Shown: in pieces, positions 29,010 to 38,781 of the stretch
Position numbering within the stretch: position 1 is the stretch's first letter
Layout: every line of letters begins with the position of its first letter
DNA from: an uncultured Psychrobacter sp.
GTDB taxonomy: Bacteria; Pseudomonadota; Gammaproteobacteria; Pseudomonadales; Moraxellaceae
Assembly (NCBI RefSeq): GCF_947500265.1
Contig: NZ_CANMRN010000012.1
Span: 26,307-90,306 of the forward strand
DNA: 64,000 bases
Direction of reading: 5' to 3'
Notes under the pieces: generated by a model
What the model saw: only the letters and a program-made list of their open reading frames with translations
Database searches by the model: none
What the model was told of the DNA's origin: nothing
Translations under genes and position numbers: made by a program

Positions 29010-29804
29010 CTATGAGCGGAACAACCGACTGTATTGCTCCTCATGCATGCTTGAGAGAATAGCCAAATTGGGCAAATTATTCGAGATATTAAGCGATTCA
29101 TAGAGGTCTTGGCATAGCTGCTGACAGTCCGACTCTTCACTATTACCTACAGTATTGGCCGTGTTTGTCGACATAACTAGAGCATCAAAGACATGCTGTA
29201 CGTCATCGCTTAGAGCATCGACCTGAGCACCCAAATCGCTTTGTAATTGCCACAGAATACGCTGACCTGCCATCTGTCCTAGCGGCACTGTCTTCACAGC
29301 AGCGAGCACCATGTTCTCTAATTGCGCAAATCCATAAGTAGTCATTGACTGCGCTAGTGGCAGCTGCCAATGCTGAGCAATATGAGCAAATAGCGGCAAA
29401 AATCCATCTTCAGGTATTTCGGCCGGTATGCCAAGACTCAGGACTTCGTTGAGCCAAGACACCATGGCTTGTGCCAACTGCTGCGACTCCAGTACAAACT
29501 CTTTACTTTCTAGGCCAGCGTGATAATCATGTGCTAAATTTGCTGCTAGCGCTTCATGACCTTGGCTGAGTGCGCACATTATCAGCCCTAATACAGGCAG
29601 CTCGTAGCCAATCACCGCAAGCGCTAGATAGTCCTGCATAAATGTAAGCGTACTAGCTTCATCAGAGACAACCCCTGACTCAATCGCTGACTCCACACCT
29701 TGCGAATAGGTATAGCTACCAATCGGCAAATTGCTCGATGCCAGCATCAGTAGCTGTCCAAGTTGGGCAGATTGAGCAGGCTGAGCACTGGTATCAACCA
29801 TCAT
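29010..29804 (-). CDS. ureF: Urease accessory protein UreF
   Basis: An all-helical scaffold that links UreG to UreD on apo-urease. The 264-residue protein begins the family core at LMLASSNLPIGSYTYSQGVE and shows YHAGLESKEFVLES further on. A Ser/Asn-rich insert (NTANTVGNSEESD, about residues 213-225) separates the last conserved helix from the C-terminus, which ends with MHEEQYSRLFRS. Its start overlaps the ureE stop by 11 bases, which implies translational coupling. Confidence 0.95.
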   Translation of the reverse strand: MMVDTSAQPAQSAQLGQLLMLASSNLPIGSYTYSQGVESAIESGVVSDEASTLTFMQDYLALAVIGYELPVLGLIMCALSQGHEALAANLAHDYHAGLESKEFVLESQQLAQAMVSWLNEVLSLGIPAEIPEDGFLPLFAHIAQHWQLPLAQSMTTYGFAQLENMVLAAVKTVPLGQMAGQRILWQLQSDLGAQVDALSDDVQHVFDALVMSTNTANTVGNSEESDCQQLCQDLYESLNISNNLPNLAILSSMHEEQYSRLFRS

Positions 29805-30432
29805 TCGAACGACCTACAAGCGCATCATGATGACTATGGCTATGTCCGTGGCTGTGGCTTTCATCATGGCTATGGTCATGACTTTCCTTATGACTATGAG
29901 AGTCACTATGCGAATGTGCATGTGAGTGAGAGTGGCCATGCGCATGCCCTTGGCCCGTTTGATAAGCGCCTGTCTCAGGCTCAAATGGCACTGAGGTAGA
30001 CTCGATATGTAGACCGAGGTTTTCTAACATTTGTGCAAGTACATGATCATTTTCAAAATATAAGGCATAGCCTGCATCACCCTGATCAAAACTGTGGTCA
30101 AACATCAATGGCACATGACGGTTGCCCAAATGATAAGCGCCTTTCATTAGTAAAAAGTCATTAGCAGCAGTCACCTTAGTCACGGCTTGTGGCTTGGCGA
30201 TGACTTGCATCAACTCCCCTGATTCATTGATAAGAACATCATCACCTTTTAAGACGCCTGTACGAGGCAGGTCAACACCAACTACCTCACCTGAAACAGT
30301 AATGGCTCTAAAGCGAGAATGCTGACGAGTATCAAAGTCTAACAGCAGATAATCATCGGCTTGATACTGTTCTGCCAATTGCGCTTTTTGGATATCGCTA
30401 AGTGTACTTAAACGGGTATTAAATATTTTCAT
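29794..30432 (-). CDS. ureE: Urease accessory protein UreE, nickel metallochaperone
   Basis: UreE binds nickel and passes it to UreG for urease activation. With the start at 30432 it has 212 residues. The C-terminal domain has the conserved metal motif HLGNRHVP (101-108, His106). A His-rich tail runs from about 163 to 203 with about 20 His alternating with Ser, Gly and Asp; such tails store nickel. The frame extends 29 codons upstream, but ATG at 30432 follows AGAGAAGA and begins where the family begins (MKIFNTRLS). It overlaps ureF. Confidence 0.95.
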   Translation of the reverse strand: MKIFNTRLSTLSDIQKAQLAEQYQADDYLLLDFDTRQHSRFRAITVSGEVVGVDLPRTGVLKGDDVLINESGELMQVIAKPQAVTKVTAANDFLLMKGAYHLGNRHVPLMFDHSFDQGDAGYALYFENDHVLAQMLENLGLHIESTSVPFEPETGAYQTGQGHAHGHSHSHAHSHSDSHSHKESHDHSHDESHSHGHSHSHHDALVGRSNDG

Positions 30433-30598
30433 TATTCTTCTCTGGCTATTGTTGCTCAAACTATTGGTCAATAGTATTGATGGTAAAAGTGTTGGGAATA
30501 AAGACGCGATCTCACTCAAGAAACCAACTGACTATTGGCATACATGGTTTATGGCTCCCTGTCTGTCCTAGAGATCCTATAAACGTGCATCATAAGCT

Positions 30599-32788
30599 CT
30601 AAAATAAAAAGTAACGCTGTGCCATGGGTAGTACATCAGCTGGCTCACAGGTGAGTGTCTTACCATCAGCGCGTACTTCATAGGTCTCAGGATTGATATC
30701 CATATCTGGACAATAGCTGTTAAAGCGCATATCACTTTTACGAATTTTACGGATGCCGTGTACTGGCTGAATAACTTTGGTCAGCCCAAGCTGCTTATCT
30801 ACTTGTTTGTCGATCGCCGCTTGCGACATAAAGGTAATGCTGGTCTGAGCAACCGATTTTGGATATGTAGCAAACATAGGACGATAATGCACAGGCTGAG
30901 GGGTGGGAATAGAGGCATTGATATCGCCCATTGGCACCGCAGCGATGAGTCCGCCTTTTATAACGCACTCAGGTTTTACCCCAAAAAACTTGGGCGACCA
31001 TAGCACCATATCTGCCCATTTTCCCACTTCGATGGAGCCAACCATATCGCTGATACCGTGAGTAATCGCAGGGTTTATTGTATATTTTGCGATATAACGT
31101 TTGATACGGAAGTTATCGTTGTCCGCGCTTTGGTCATAGTCTGTCAAAGTGATGTACTGTTGCTCATCTTCAATGATAGCCGTTGCATCTGGTGCTAGAT
31201 GGCCACGTTGAACTTTCATTTTGTGCGCGGTTTGCCATGTACGGATGACTACTTCACCCACCCGCCCCATCGCTTGTGAATCACTACTCATCATCGAGAT
31301 TGCGCCCAAATCATGCAAGATATCTTCTGCGGCGATGGTTTCCTGACGAATACGGCTCTCAGCAAAGGCCACGTCTTCAGCAATAGCAGGACTCAGGTGA
31401 TGACAAACCATCAGCATATCGAGATGCTCATCAATGGTATTGACGGTGTATGGTCGAGTTGGGTTGGTTGAAGATGGCAGCACATGCGACTCGCCAATAG
31501 CCTTTAGAATATCGGGCGCATGGCCACCGCCTGCCCCTTCAGTATGAAAAGTATGAATACAGCGGTTTTTAAAAGCAGCGAGCGTACTTTCGAGATAGCC
31601 ACTTTCATTTAAAGTATCGGTATGAATGGCCACTTGCACATCATAGTCGTCAGCGACACTCAAGCAATTATCGATGGCTTGCGGCGTTGTACCCCAATCT
31701 TCATGTAGTTTTAGCCCTACGGCACCTGCTTCTATTTGTTCAGCAATAGGTTCTGGTACACTCACATTACCTTTACCCAGTAGTCCAATATTCATAGGGA
31801 TACTATCAGTAGACTTTAGCATCGAGGCAATATGATACGCCCCCGGTGTACAGGTAGTGGCAAGCGTACCTTGAGCTGGCCCTGTACCGCCGCCTAGCAT
31901 CGTCGTTACCCCTGACATAAGCGCCGTCTCGCATTGCTGAGGCGCGATAAAGTGGATATGACTATCGACGCCACCTGCTGTCAGGATTTTGCCTTCGCCA
32001 GAGATAATTTCGGTAGCTCCGCCAATAGGAATATCGATGGCGGGCTGGATATCAGGATTGCCCGCTTTGCCAATGGCACTGATACGACCATCTTTGATAC
32101 CGATATCCGCTTTATAGATGCCTGTATAGTCAACGACCAATGCATTGGTAATAACTGTATCGGCAACTTCTGCGCCCAGTAATTGTCCTTGACCCATGCC
32201 ATCACGGATGACTTTACCACCACCAAATTTGACTTCTTCACCTTTAATTTCAATAGGCTTGCTGCTGCTTTCACCACTTTGCGACGTATCCGCTTGGTCA
32301 ACAGCTGTATCTTTATGACTGGTTAAATCCGCTTCAACCTGTAGCCAAAGCTCGGTATCGGCAAGACGGACTTTGTCACCTGTGTTAGGGCCAAAATGCT
32401 CAGCATAAATGCGACGACTGACTCGTTTTTGCGAAGTAGCAGTTGCCTTTTTATCAGTGGCTCTCTCTGATGTTTCGTCGGGATGAGCGGCGCCCATGAC
32501 ACGCCCAGCAAAACCATATACATCTTGCTTACCAGCGTATGCTACCAATTCGACTTCCCGCGATTGGCCCGGCTCAAAACGTACGGCGGTGCCAGAGATA
32601 ATATTGAGACGAAACCCCCGAGTTTGCTCTCTGTCAAAACTCAAGGCATCATTGACTTCATAAAAGTGATAATGCGAGCCGATTTGGATAGGTCTATCAC
32701 CAGTATTACTGACACTGATGGTCTGTACCTGTCGCCCTTGGTTTAAGATAATATCGCCATCTTGGATATGGTATTCGCCTGCTTGCAT
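30599..32788 (-). CDS. ureBC: Urease subunit beta/alpha fusion (UreB-UreC)
   Basis: A single 729-residue frame joining the beta and alpha urease subunits; it hydrolyses urea to ammonia and carbamate. Residues 1-101 are UreB ([26 protein letters not shown]). Residues 102-123 are a polar linker, and UreC follows from [17 protein letters not shown]. Active-site residues are all present: His277 and His279 (HIH), the carbamylated Lys360 (GLKLHEDWG), His389, His415, Cys462 and His463 of the flap (VCHHL) and Asp503. Two inserts relative to Klebsiella UreC occur, 24 residues after VEADLT and 19 residues before DNDNFR. No ATG, GTG or TTG lies in frame at the junction, so alpha cannot start separately. 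AAGGCGG precedes the ATG. Confidence 0.95.
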   Translation of the reverse strand: MQAGEYHIQDGDIILNQGRQVQTISVSNTGDRPIQIGSHYHFYEVNDALSFDREQTRGFRLNIISGTAVRFEPGQSREVELVAYAGKQDVYGFAGRVMGAAHPDETSERATDKKATATSQKRVSRRIYAEHFGPNTGDKVRLADTELWLQVEADLTSHKDTAVDQADTSQSGESSSKPIEIKGEEVKFGGGKVIRDGMGQGQLLGAEVADTVITNALVVDYTGIYKADIGIKDGRISAIGKAGNPDIQPAIDIPIGGATEIISGEGKILTAGGVDSHIHFIAPQQCETALMSGVTTMLGGGTGPAQGTLATTCTPGAYHIASMLKSTDSIPMNIGLLGKGNVSVPEPIAEQIEAGAVGLKLHEDWGTTPQAIDNCLSVADDYDVQVAIHTDTLNESGYLESTLAAFKNRCIHTFHTEGAGGGHAPDILKAIGESHVLPSSTNPTRPYTVNTIDEHLDMLMVCHHLSPAIAEDVAFAESRIRQETIAAEDILHDLGAISMMSSDSQAMGRVGEVVIRTWQTAHKMKVQRGHLAPDATAIIEDEQQYITLTDYDQSADNDNFRIKRYIAKYTINPAITHGISDMVGSIEVGKWADMVLWSPKFFGVKPECVIKGGLIAAVPMGDINASIPTPQPVHYRPMFATYPKSVAQTSITFMSQAAIDKQVDKQLGLTKVIQPVHGIRKIRKSDMRFNSYCPDMDINPETYEVRADGKTLTCEPADVLPMAQRYFLF

Positions 32789-32844
32789 GGTAGCCGCCTT
32801 ATTCTATAGTGAGCATTTCAGTGCTATAACAATGGTATACAGCG

Positions 32845-33147
32845 TTACACGATGGGATTATGTACTGTGACCAGTTTGGTGCCATCAGGAAAGGTCGCCT
32901 CGATTTGCACTTCATCTACCATCTCTGCGACACCTTCCATGACATCATCAGCAGACAAATACGTAGCACCTTCACTCATCAATTCAGCAACTCTTTTACC
33001 ATCTCGTGCGCCTTCCATCAGCAGCATACTGATATAAGCGATGGCTTCGGGATAATTGAGTTTGACACCGCGATTTTTGCGACGCTCAGCCACCATACCA
33101 GCCGTAAATAGCATGAGTTTGTCTTTTTCTGTTGGGGTCAGGTGCAT
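32845..33147 (-). CDS. ureA: Urease subunit gamma
   Basis: The smallest structural subunit, 100 residues and normal in length, from [11 protein letters not shown] to the C-terminal [14 protein letters not shown]. Conserved stretches are [12 protein letters not shown] and [19 protein letters not shown] sequence near residues 74-90. It stays a separate gene 56 bp upstream of the fused ureBC, with an AAGGAATT ribosome binding site. The holoenzyme would therefore be built of gamma plus a beta-alpha chain. Confidence 0.96.
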   Translation of the reverse strand: MHLTPTEKDKLMLFTAGMVAERRKNRGVKLNYPEAIAYISMLLMEGARDGKRVAELMSEGATYLSADDVMEGVAEMVDEVQIEATFPDGTKLVTVHNPIV

Positions 33148-33265
33148 GACAATTCCTTATTGTACTTATCATTATATTTATAGCAGGTTAGAGGTTTTCA
33201 AAGCATTTGATATCGATTAAAAATAGTCGCAATATATCTTAGTTTCATTATTAAAAGCGGTCGTA

Positions 33266-34294
33266 TTAGGTGTCCCAAATACGTGGACGACAAGGCTCAA
33301 GTTGCCACCAATGATCTCGCAAGACTTCTCTCAGCTGATAAAACGCTTCAAAACAACCACGTACATCTGAGCCGATGTAGCGGATATTGATCGCTTGGCA
33401 ATTATGAGTGCAGTAGACAGGCAGTTGTGCTTGAGCAATGACTTGACGTAATGCTACGACAGTATTATCTAGATAGCGGGTCAATGATTGCTTGATAGTT
33501 GCTTGGGCTGTTTCGGTCGATTGCATAGTCTGTGACGCGGAGAGTGCAAGATTGTCATGGACATCGCTTAAGCTTGGTACTGCCCAAAACGATCCATAAA
33601 TATGCTGGTTCGCTAATCCTAAATTTGAGGTAAACCAGCGACTTTGTGCTGCCTGCGCCACTCGCTCAGCAACGATAACCTTGCCATCTCGGTAGATATT
33701 CAATCCAGTATGATAACGCCCTTGCAAAAACTGCTCGTCGTAAGCTTGTCGCCCAAATACGCTAATCTCCCATGTTAGTAGACTAGATGAATCTGTCAAA
33801 TCGAAGCGACTCACTGCATGCATATTGGCTTCGTTATAAATGATACTCTCTTGCGGCAGCCATTCTAAACGGGTATGTACTGCGAGTTTGGCCTGTACAT
33901 GTTGGCTTGCATAGGCAGCTATTTCATTTTGACCCATACTTTGATGAGCAACGTCGCTGCCTAAAGAAGATTTATGTTTTTGACTGACACTGTCCTTGCC
34001 GTACCATTTACCTGCCCCTGGTGTGGTGATAACAGTATGGCTACCACTATCTAAGTTTAGGTCTATGGTCAGCGTATCACCGCCTGCGATACCTGCTGGC
34101 GGGTATAACATCAGTATGTGACAAATACCCTGCTGTACGCTTGGCTCAGGATACAGAGCACGCTGTACCATCAAGGCACCCGTATGCTTACGATGATAAA
34201 GCCGCGTTTTTGAGTTATCAGCCGTACCCTCTTTGGCCGTACTTGTACTGCTAACAGTGTCAAAGCTTAATGCTAAAGAAGAGGCCCAACTCAT
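33266..34294 (-). CDS. ureD: Urease accessory protein UreD
   Basis: UreD (UreH in some species) binds apo-urease and forms the tunnel that lets nickel pass from UreG. The 342-residue protein contains the family segments GALMVQRALYPEP, YPPAGIAGGDTLTIDL, ITTPGAGKWY, LEWLPQESIIYNEA and the C-terminal RYIGSDVRGCFEAFYQLREVLR. It is longer than the usual about 280 residues because of Ser/Thr/Gln-rich inserts (for example LGSDVAHQSMGQ and ASQTMQSTETAQ). It is the first gene of the cluster, so the promoter should lie in 34295 onwards. Confidence 0.94.
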   Translation of the reverse strand: MSWASSLALSFDTVSSTSTAKEGTADNSKTRLYHRKHTGALMVQRALYPEPSVQQGICHILMLYPPAGIAGGDTLTIDLNLDSGSHTVITTPGAGKWYGKDSVSQKHKSSLGSDVAHQSMGQNEIAAYASQHVQAKLAVHTRLEWLPQESIIYNEANMHAVSRFDLTDSSSLLTWEISVFGRQAYDEQFLQGRYHTGLNIYRDGKVIVAERVAQAAQSRWFTSNLGLANQHIYGSFWAVPSLSDVHDNLALSASQTMQSTETAQATIKQSLTRYLDNTVVALRQVIAQAQLPVYCTHNCQAINIRYIGSDVRGCFEAFYQLREVLRDHWWQLEPCRPRIWDT

Positions 34295-35171
34295 TTTATA
34301 TACTCATTTACCAATTAAATATGTTTCAGTATTTTGTATGGCAGCTATCATCTGCTATCCGTTAAAAACTCTATTGCCAATCGTTAACTACCGTTCATTA
34401 GCGACAGTAATATCAGCATAATAACGGAGAAATACAGCGTACACCATTTATTGTGCACAGCGCACCATGATAAATCAAAGCGTCAATGTTTTTATTGATA
34501 CAAGCATTATGCCAACTCTCAATAGCAGATAATCAAATAGACAACCTTACCGGCTCAAAACTTTGATTTGTCTGTGCTTTTTTCTATTTAACTTAAATGA
34601 TAAAAACAACACTATATTTCTAGCTATTTTCTAAACGTTTTTTGAGCCTCAGTCATTTATAAAATTAGCAGATATTTGCACCAAAACAGTACATTTTGTC
34701 CATAACAGTGCATTTTTTAGCGCTATTGTTAGCGCAATATCCTCAGAGGATATTAGATAAGCAAAAATACTAAACGCATAACTATTTGCAGGCTCAGTCA
34801 GTAAGATAGGTAGATTGTAGGGCTATTAATCAGGTATTCTATGTTAAAAAGTCAGGTCAAACATGATTTACGCTCTTTGTATCGATATAGACACTGTAGA
34901 TACAGGTACTATCAATATCTGTACGACTTGATAATAGATAAGATAGTATTTATCTACTTCTAGACGCATTTTTAGTATAAGTTTCAATATAAGCAATGAG
35001 TCCTAGCAATATCGGAGAGTCACTTTTTCAGCTATTTTATGCACAAACCAGTTTTATAGGCTTGAATAGTGAGCGCAGCCCCCTTATAAACAACCCATTA
35101 GTCAAAAACTACTAGACAATAAAATCATTCAATCCATTTTTATTTTATACATTTATCGATAGGACTTTTCT
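34295..35171. other. Large intergenic region between ureD and clpP
   Basis: No gene is supported in 877 bp. It carries the urease and clpP promoters. Between 34685 and 34754 a 13-nt direct repeat is followed by two adjacent inverted repeats. A further TAGATAA/TTATCTA inverted repeat lies at 34935-34956. Confidence 0.5.
34685..34754. repeat. Cluster of direct and inverted repeats, possible operator
   Basis: AACAGTACATTTT (34685-34697) recurs as AACAGTGCATTTT (34704-34716), 19 bp apart. Next come GCGCTA-TTGT-TAGCGC (34720-34735) and a perfect 9+1+9 palindrome (34736-34754, arms AATATCCTC and GAGGATATT). The function is unknown. Confidence 0.5.
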
Positions 35172-35846
35172 ATGACAGATTATGATCGCATCACTGCCAA
35201 CCCGCATTTTGATATGCTGATGAGTGCGCACAAAGAAGTACAGACCACACAAGCGGCTTTAGTACCTATGGTGGTTGAACAGTCCTCACGCGGTGAACGC
35301 TCGTTTGATATTTTTTCACGCCTATTACGTGAGCGCGTTATCTTTTTGACCGGTCAGGTCGAAGACAACATGGCTAACCTTATCGTTGCCCAGTTACTAT
35401 TCTTAGAAGCTGAAAACCCTGACAAAGATATCCATTTGTATATCAACTCACCAGGCGGCTCAGTAAGCGCTGGCTTGGCTATTTTTGATACCATGAACTT
35501 CATCAAACCTGAAGTATCTACTATCTGTATGGGCGGTGCTTATAGCATGGGTTCATTCCTATTAGCCGCTGGTCAAAAAGGCAAGCGCTATTCACTTGCT
35601 AATGCTCGTGTCATGATTCACCAGCCTTCAGGCGGCGCGCAGGGTCAAGCAACTGATATCGAAATTAACGCTCGTGAAATCCTTAAAACTCGTGCACGTC
35701 TAAATAGTATCTTAGCTGAGCGCACTGGTCAGCCAGTAGAAAAAATCGAAAAAGACGTTGAGCGTGATTATTGGTTAGATGCTCAAGAAGCCAAAGAGTA
35801 TGGTTTGGTTGACGAAGTATTAGAGCGTCGCCCTGAGTCTTTGTAA
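35172..35846 (+). CDS. clpP: ATP-dependent Clp protease proteolytic subunit
   Basis: The tetradecameric serine protease core of ClpXP/ClpAP, 224 residues. The triad is Ser125 ([11 protein letters not shown]), His150 ([10 protein letters not shown]) and Asp199 ([11 protein letters not shown]). The context of the nucleophile reads GGAYSMGS rather than the common GQAASMGA; the catalytic residues are unaffected. The N-terminal axial loop region ([19 protein letters not shown]) is typical. It is followed by clpX after 186 bp in the same direction. Confidence 0.97.
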   Translation: MTDYDRITANPHFDMLMSAHKEVQTTQAALVPMVVEQSSRGERSFDIFSRLLRERVIFLTGQVEDNMANLIVAQLLFLEAENPDKDIHLYINSPGGSVSAGLAIFDTMNFIKPEVSTICMGGAYSMGSFLLAAGQKGKRYSLANARVMIHQPSGGAQGQATDIEINAREILKTRARLNSILAERTGQPVEKIEKDVERDYWLDAQEAKEYGLVDEVLERRPESL

Positions 35847-36032
35847 TCTAAGCATTAATGTGATGCCTCTTCATTTAGAGTGCAATCATAAGACCTTTTA
35901 TAGTTTATTTGCCGTACGATAAACCGTTATCAATGTCATGCCCGACTATTAGAGGGTATGACCATTGAATGAATACGATAATCGATCTACTACAAATAAA
36001 CTAACCAGTTTTAAATTTTAGGAGCGCCTTTT

Positions 36033-37307
36033 ATGGCAGAAGATAATACCCCGCAATGTTCGTTTTGCGGTAAAGCCAAAAGCGATGTACAGCAACTGAT
36101 TGCTGCTGACGATGCCAATATCTGCAATGAATGTATCGAGCTATGTACTGACTTAATCGCAGACAGCGCAGAGCACGGTGATGATGATAGCGAAGTAGAT
36201 ACTTCTTGGGTCAATAAAAAACTACCAACGCCAAAAGAGCTGCGTGCCAAGCTTGATGAATATGTCATCGGTCAGGACGCTGCCAAAAAAGCATTGGCTG
36301 TTGCCGTCTATAACCATTACAAACGTCTAAAAGTTAGCCAAACGCTAGCTAACGACAGCAAAAAAGCCAAGATCGGCGCTGACGATGCAATGGTAGAATT
36401 GGCTAAGAGTAATATCTTGCTAATCGGTCCAACTGGTTCTGGTAAGACATTACTTGCGCAAACCTTGGCTCGTCTGCTAGATGTGCCTTTTGCGATGGCT
36501 GATGCTACAACGTTGACCGAAGCTGGTTATGTTGGTGAAGACGTTGAAAACATCGTACAAAAGCTACTTCAGGCTTCTGACTATGATGTAGCCAAAGCTG
36601 AGCAAGGTATCATCTATATTGATGAAATCGACAAAATCAGTAAAAAAGGTGACAATCCATCTATCACCCGTGATGTATCAGGTGAAGGCGTACAGCAAGC
36701 GTTGCTAAAGCTAATCGAAGGTACTGTGGCTGCTATCCCGCCGCACGGTGGTCGTAAGCACCCGCAGCAAGAGCTGATCCAAGTTGATACCAGCAACATC
36801 CTAATCATCGTTGGCGGCGCGTTTGCTGGACTTGATAAAGTCATTCAGCAACGTACCGAAAAAGGCGGTATCGGCTTTAACGCTGATGTCAGCTCAAAAG
36901 ACGACAGCCGTCGCAGCTCAGACTTGCTACAAGAAGTCGAGCCAGAAGATTTGATCAAGTTTGGTCTGATTCCTGAGCTGATCGGTCGTCTACCTGTACT
37001 TGCAGCGCTAAAAGAGCTTGATGAAGAAGCACTGGTACAAATCTTGACGGAACCTAAGAACGCACTGGTAAAACAGTACAAGTACTTGTTTGACATGGAA
37101 GGTGCTGAAATTAGCTTTACTCAAGAAGCCCTAGATGCCATCGCCAAAAAAGCAATGGAGCGCAAGACAGGTGCTCGTGGTCTACGTTCAATTGTAGAAA
37201 ACGCCCTGCTTGAGACTATGTATGAGCTACCTTCTATGGAAAATGCTAAAACTGTAATGGTTGATGCGGACGTTATCAATGAAGGTAAAGTACCTAAAAT
37301 TGCTTAA
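36033..37307 (+). CDS. clpX: ATP-dependent Clp protease ATP-binding subunit ClpX
   Basis: An AAA+ unfoldase feeding substrates to ClpP. The N-terminal zinc-binding domain has C9, C12, C31 and C34 (CSFC, CNEC). Walker A GPTGSGKT is at 132-139, Walker B is IIYIDEIDK, and the pore loop region is in [20 protein letters not shown]-like sensor 2 is KTGARGLRS. The IGF-type ClpP-docking loop is read as GGIGFNADV near residue 286. The 424-residue length is standard. A strong ribosome binding site (TAGGAGCG) precedes it, and two hairpins follow. Confidence 0.97.
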   Translation: MAEDNTPQCSFCGKAKSDVQQLIAADDANICNECIELCTDLIADSAEHGDDDSEVDTSWVNKKLPTPKELRAKLDEYVIGQDAAKKALAVAVYNHYKRLKVSQTLANDSKKAKIGADDAMVELAKSNILLIGPTGSGKTLLAQTLARLLDVPFAMADATTLTEAGYVGEDVENIVQKLLQASDYDVAKAEQGIIYIDEIDKISKKGDNPSITRDVSGEGVQQALLKLIEGTVAAIPPHGGRKHPQQELIQVDTSNILIIVGGAFAGLDKVIQQRTEKGGIGFNADVSSKDDSRRSSDLLQEVEPEDLIKFGLIPELIGRLPVLAALKELDEEALVQILTEPKNALVKQYKYLFDMEGAEISFTQEALDAIAKKAMERKTGARGLRSIVENALLETMYELPSMENAKTVMVDADVINEGKVPKIA

Positions 37308-37325
37308 TTTATAATTAATATAAAC

Positions 37326-37390
37326 AGTCCGTTATCATTAACGGACTACTAAAAAGCGTCTGGCTAAATTAGCTCAGGCGCTTTTTTTAT
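37326..37390 (+). terminator. Double hairpin terminator after clpX
   Basis: A perfect 9-bp stem with a TCAT loop (37326-37347) is followed by a longer hairpin (37351-37381, base AGCG/CGCT) with a run of T. The second is the classic terminator; the first may protect the 3' end. Confidence 0.8.
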
Positions 37391-37633
37391 GCCTATTATT
37401 TAACCAATTTGTTTGTTAGATAGCTTGCCTACTAGATAACTCGTCTATTGAAAATTGGCGACATTCATTACGTCTACTCTGAAATGACAGCAGCGTTTAT
37501 CAATCTCGAGTAAACGTCAGTGCAAACCATGCTAATGTAGATAGACTATTTTGACCTTTATACTTTATTTCTATATACCGCAAGATATAGCCCGTACAAC
37601 CCATATGATTAATAAGACAAAGGATTGTTTACT

Positions 37634-38620
37634 ATGCTCAACCATGTGACCGCTATGGCGACTTCATTGCGCCAACATTTACCGTTTTCTTCTAACTATG
37701 CTTCATTGGATGACTCGGACGTTGAATCCTACTATCGCAACCATGTCGCTGCCGTTACGGGCGCAGGCTCTGGTATGGGACGTGAGTTGGCCATTCACTT
37801 AGCGAAAATGGGCTGTCATGTTGCACTATCGGACATCAATCCTGAACAGCTGGCAGCGACCAAACAGTTACTTGCCAATTATAATGTCAACGTCACTATG
37901 ACCGTACTCGATGTGTCAGACAATAAAGCTGTAGAATCGTGGGCTGATAGTGTCATGAGCGATCATGGCAAAGTAAATTTCATCTTTAATAATGCAGGTG
38001 TCGCGCTCTACTCTACTGTCGAAGGCAGTAGTATTAGTGAGCTTGAATGGGTAATGAATATTAATTTTTGGGGCGTGGTTTACGGCACTAAAGCGTTTTT
38101 ACCGTTAATCAAAAACAGCGTTAAACAGAGCCAGTTTGGCGAACATGGACATATTATCAATATCTCAAGTCTATTTGGTTTGACCGCTCAGCCATCACAG
38201 TCAGCCTATAACTCTAGTAAATTTGCCGTACGCGGCTTCACAGAGAGCTTACGCCAAGAGCTAAATATTCAGAACTGCGGGGTATCAGCGACTTGTATCC
38301 ATCCGGGCGGGATCAAAACCAATATTGCCAACAGCGCGCGCGGCAATGAGAGCATCCATGATATTGGCATGAGTACTGGGCCCAAAGCCATCAGAAGTTT
38401 TAATAAGTTTTTAAAATTCGATGCCGATGAAGCGGCTTGGATTATCCTACATGCCGCAGCGACTAATCAGCAGCGCTGCCTGATTGGTAACGATGCCAAG
38501 ATGATTGATGCCATCCAACGTGTATTTCCTTCACATTATAGCCAAGTGCTGAACGACTTCCATCAACTGTCCCGCAAACTAAAACCACGTCGTCATAAGA
38601 AGTTAAAGACAGTCGAATAA
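37634..38620 (+). CDS. SDR family NAD(P)-dependent oxidoreductase
   Basis: A 328-residue short-chain dehydrogenase. The cofactor motif is VTGAGSGMGRE (about 43-53), followed by the acidic ALSDIN that favours NAD; then FNNAGVA, the catalytic Ser in NISSLFGL and YNSSKFAVRGF (Tyr, Lys). A 40-residue N-terminal extension and a basic C-terminus (RKLKPRRHKKLK) are unusual and may contact membranes or nucleic acid; that is a guess. ATG at 37634 fits AAAGGA upstream better than the TTG at 37625. The substrate is unknown. A terminator follows at 38671-38705. Confidence 0.86.
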   Translation: MLNHVTAMATSLRQHLPFSSNYASLDDSDVESYYRNHVAAVTGAGSGMGRELAIHLAKMGCHVALSDINPEQLAATKQLLANYNVNVTMTVLDVSDNKAVESWADSVMSDHGKVNFIFNNAGVALYSTVEGSSISELEWVMNINFWGVVYGTKAFLPLIKNSVKQSQFGEHGHIINISSLFGLTAQPSQSAYNSSKFAVRGFTESLRQELNIQNCGVSATCIHPGGIKTNIANSARGNESIHDIGMSTGPKAIRSFNKFLKFDADEAAWIILHAAATNQQRCLIGNDAKMIDAIQRVFPSHYSQVLNDFHQLSRKLKPRRHKKLKTVE

Positions 38621-38669
38621 TATTTTATAAACACTCCCTACTTCATGGGAAATTGATAAATTTATATGT

Positions 38670-38705
38670 AAAAAGCCCAGCTATAGTCGTAGCTGGGCTC
38701 TTTTA
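38670..38705. terminator. Bidirectional intrinsic terminator
   Basis: AGCCCAGCTA (38674-38683) and TAGCTGGGCT (38690-38699) with a 6-nt loop, A-run before and T-rich tail after. It lies between convergent SDR and EIIC-like genes. Confidence 0.85.
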
Positions 38706-38781
38706 AGCGTTGTTATTACTGATTAAGGATAAGACTGAGTTTGGAGATTGTTGATGATATTTTAACTCAATACTTCAAAGA

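Noticed and set aside
24553..37599. TATAGCCCGTACAA present both at 24553-24566 and at 37586-37599, upstream of rdgB and of an SDR gene
   Set aside because: A shared 14-mer is expected by chance several times in 64 kb; the flanks do not match.
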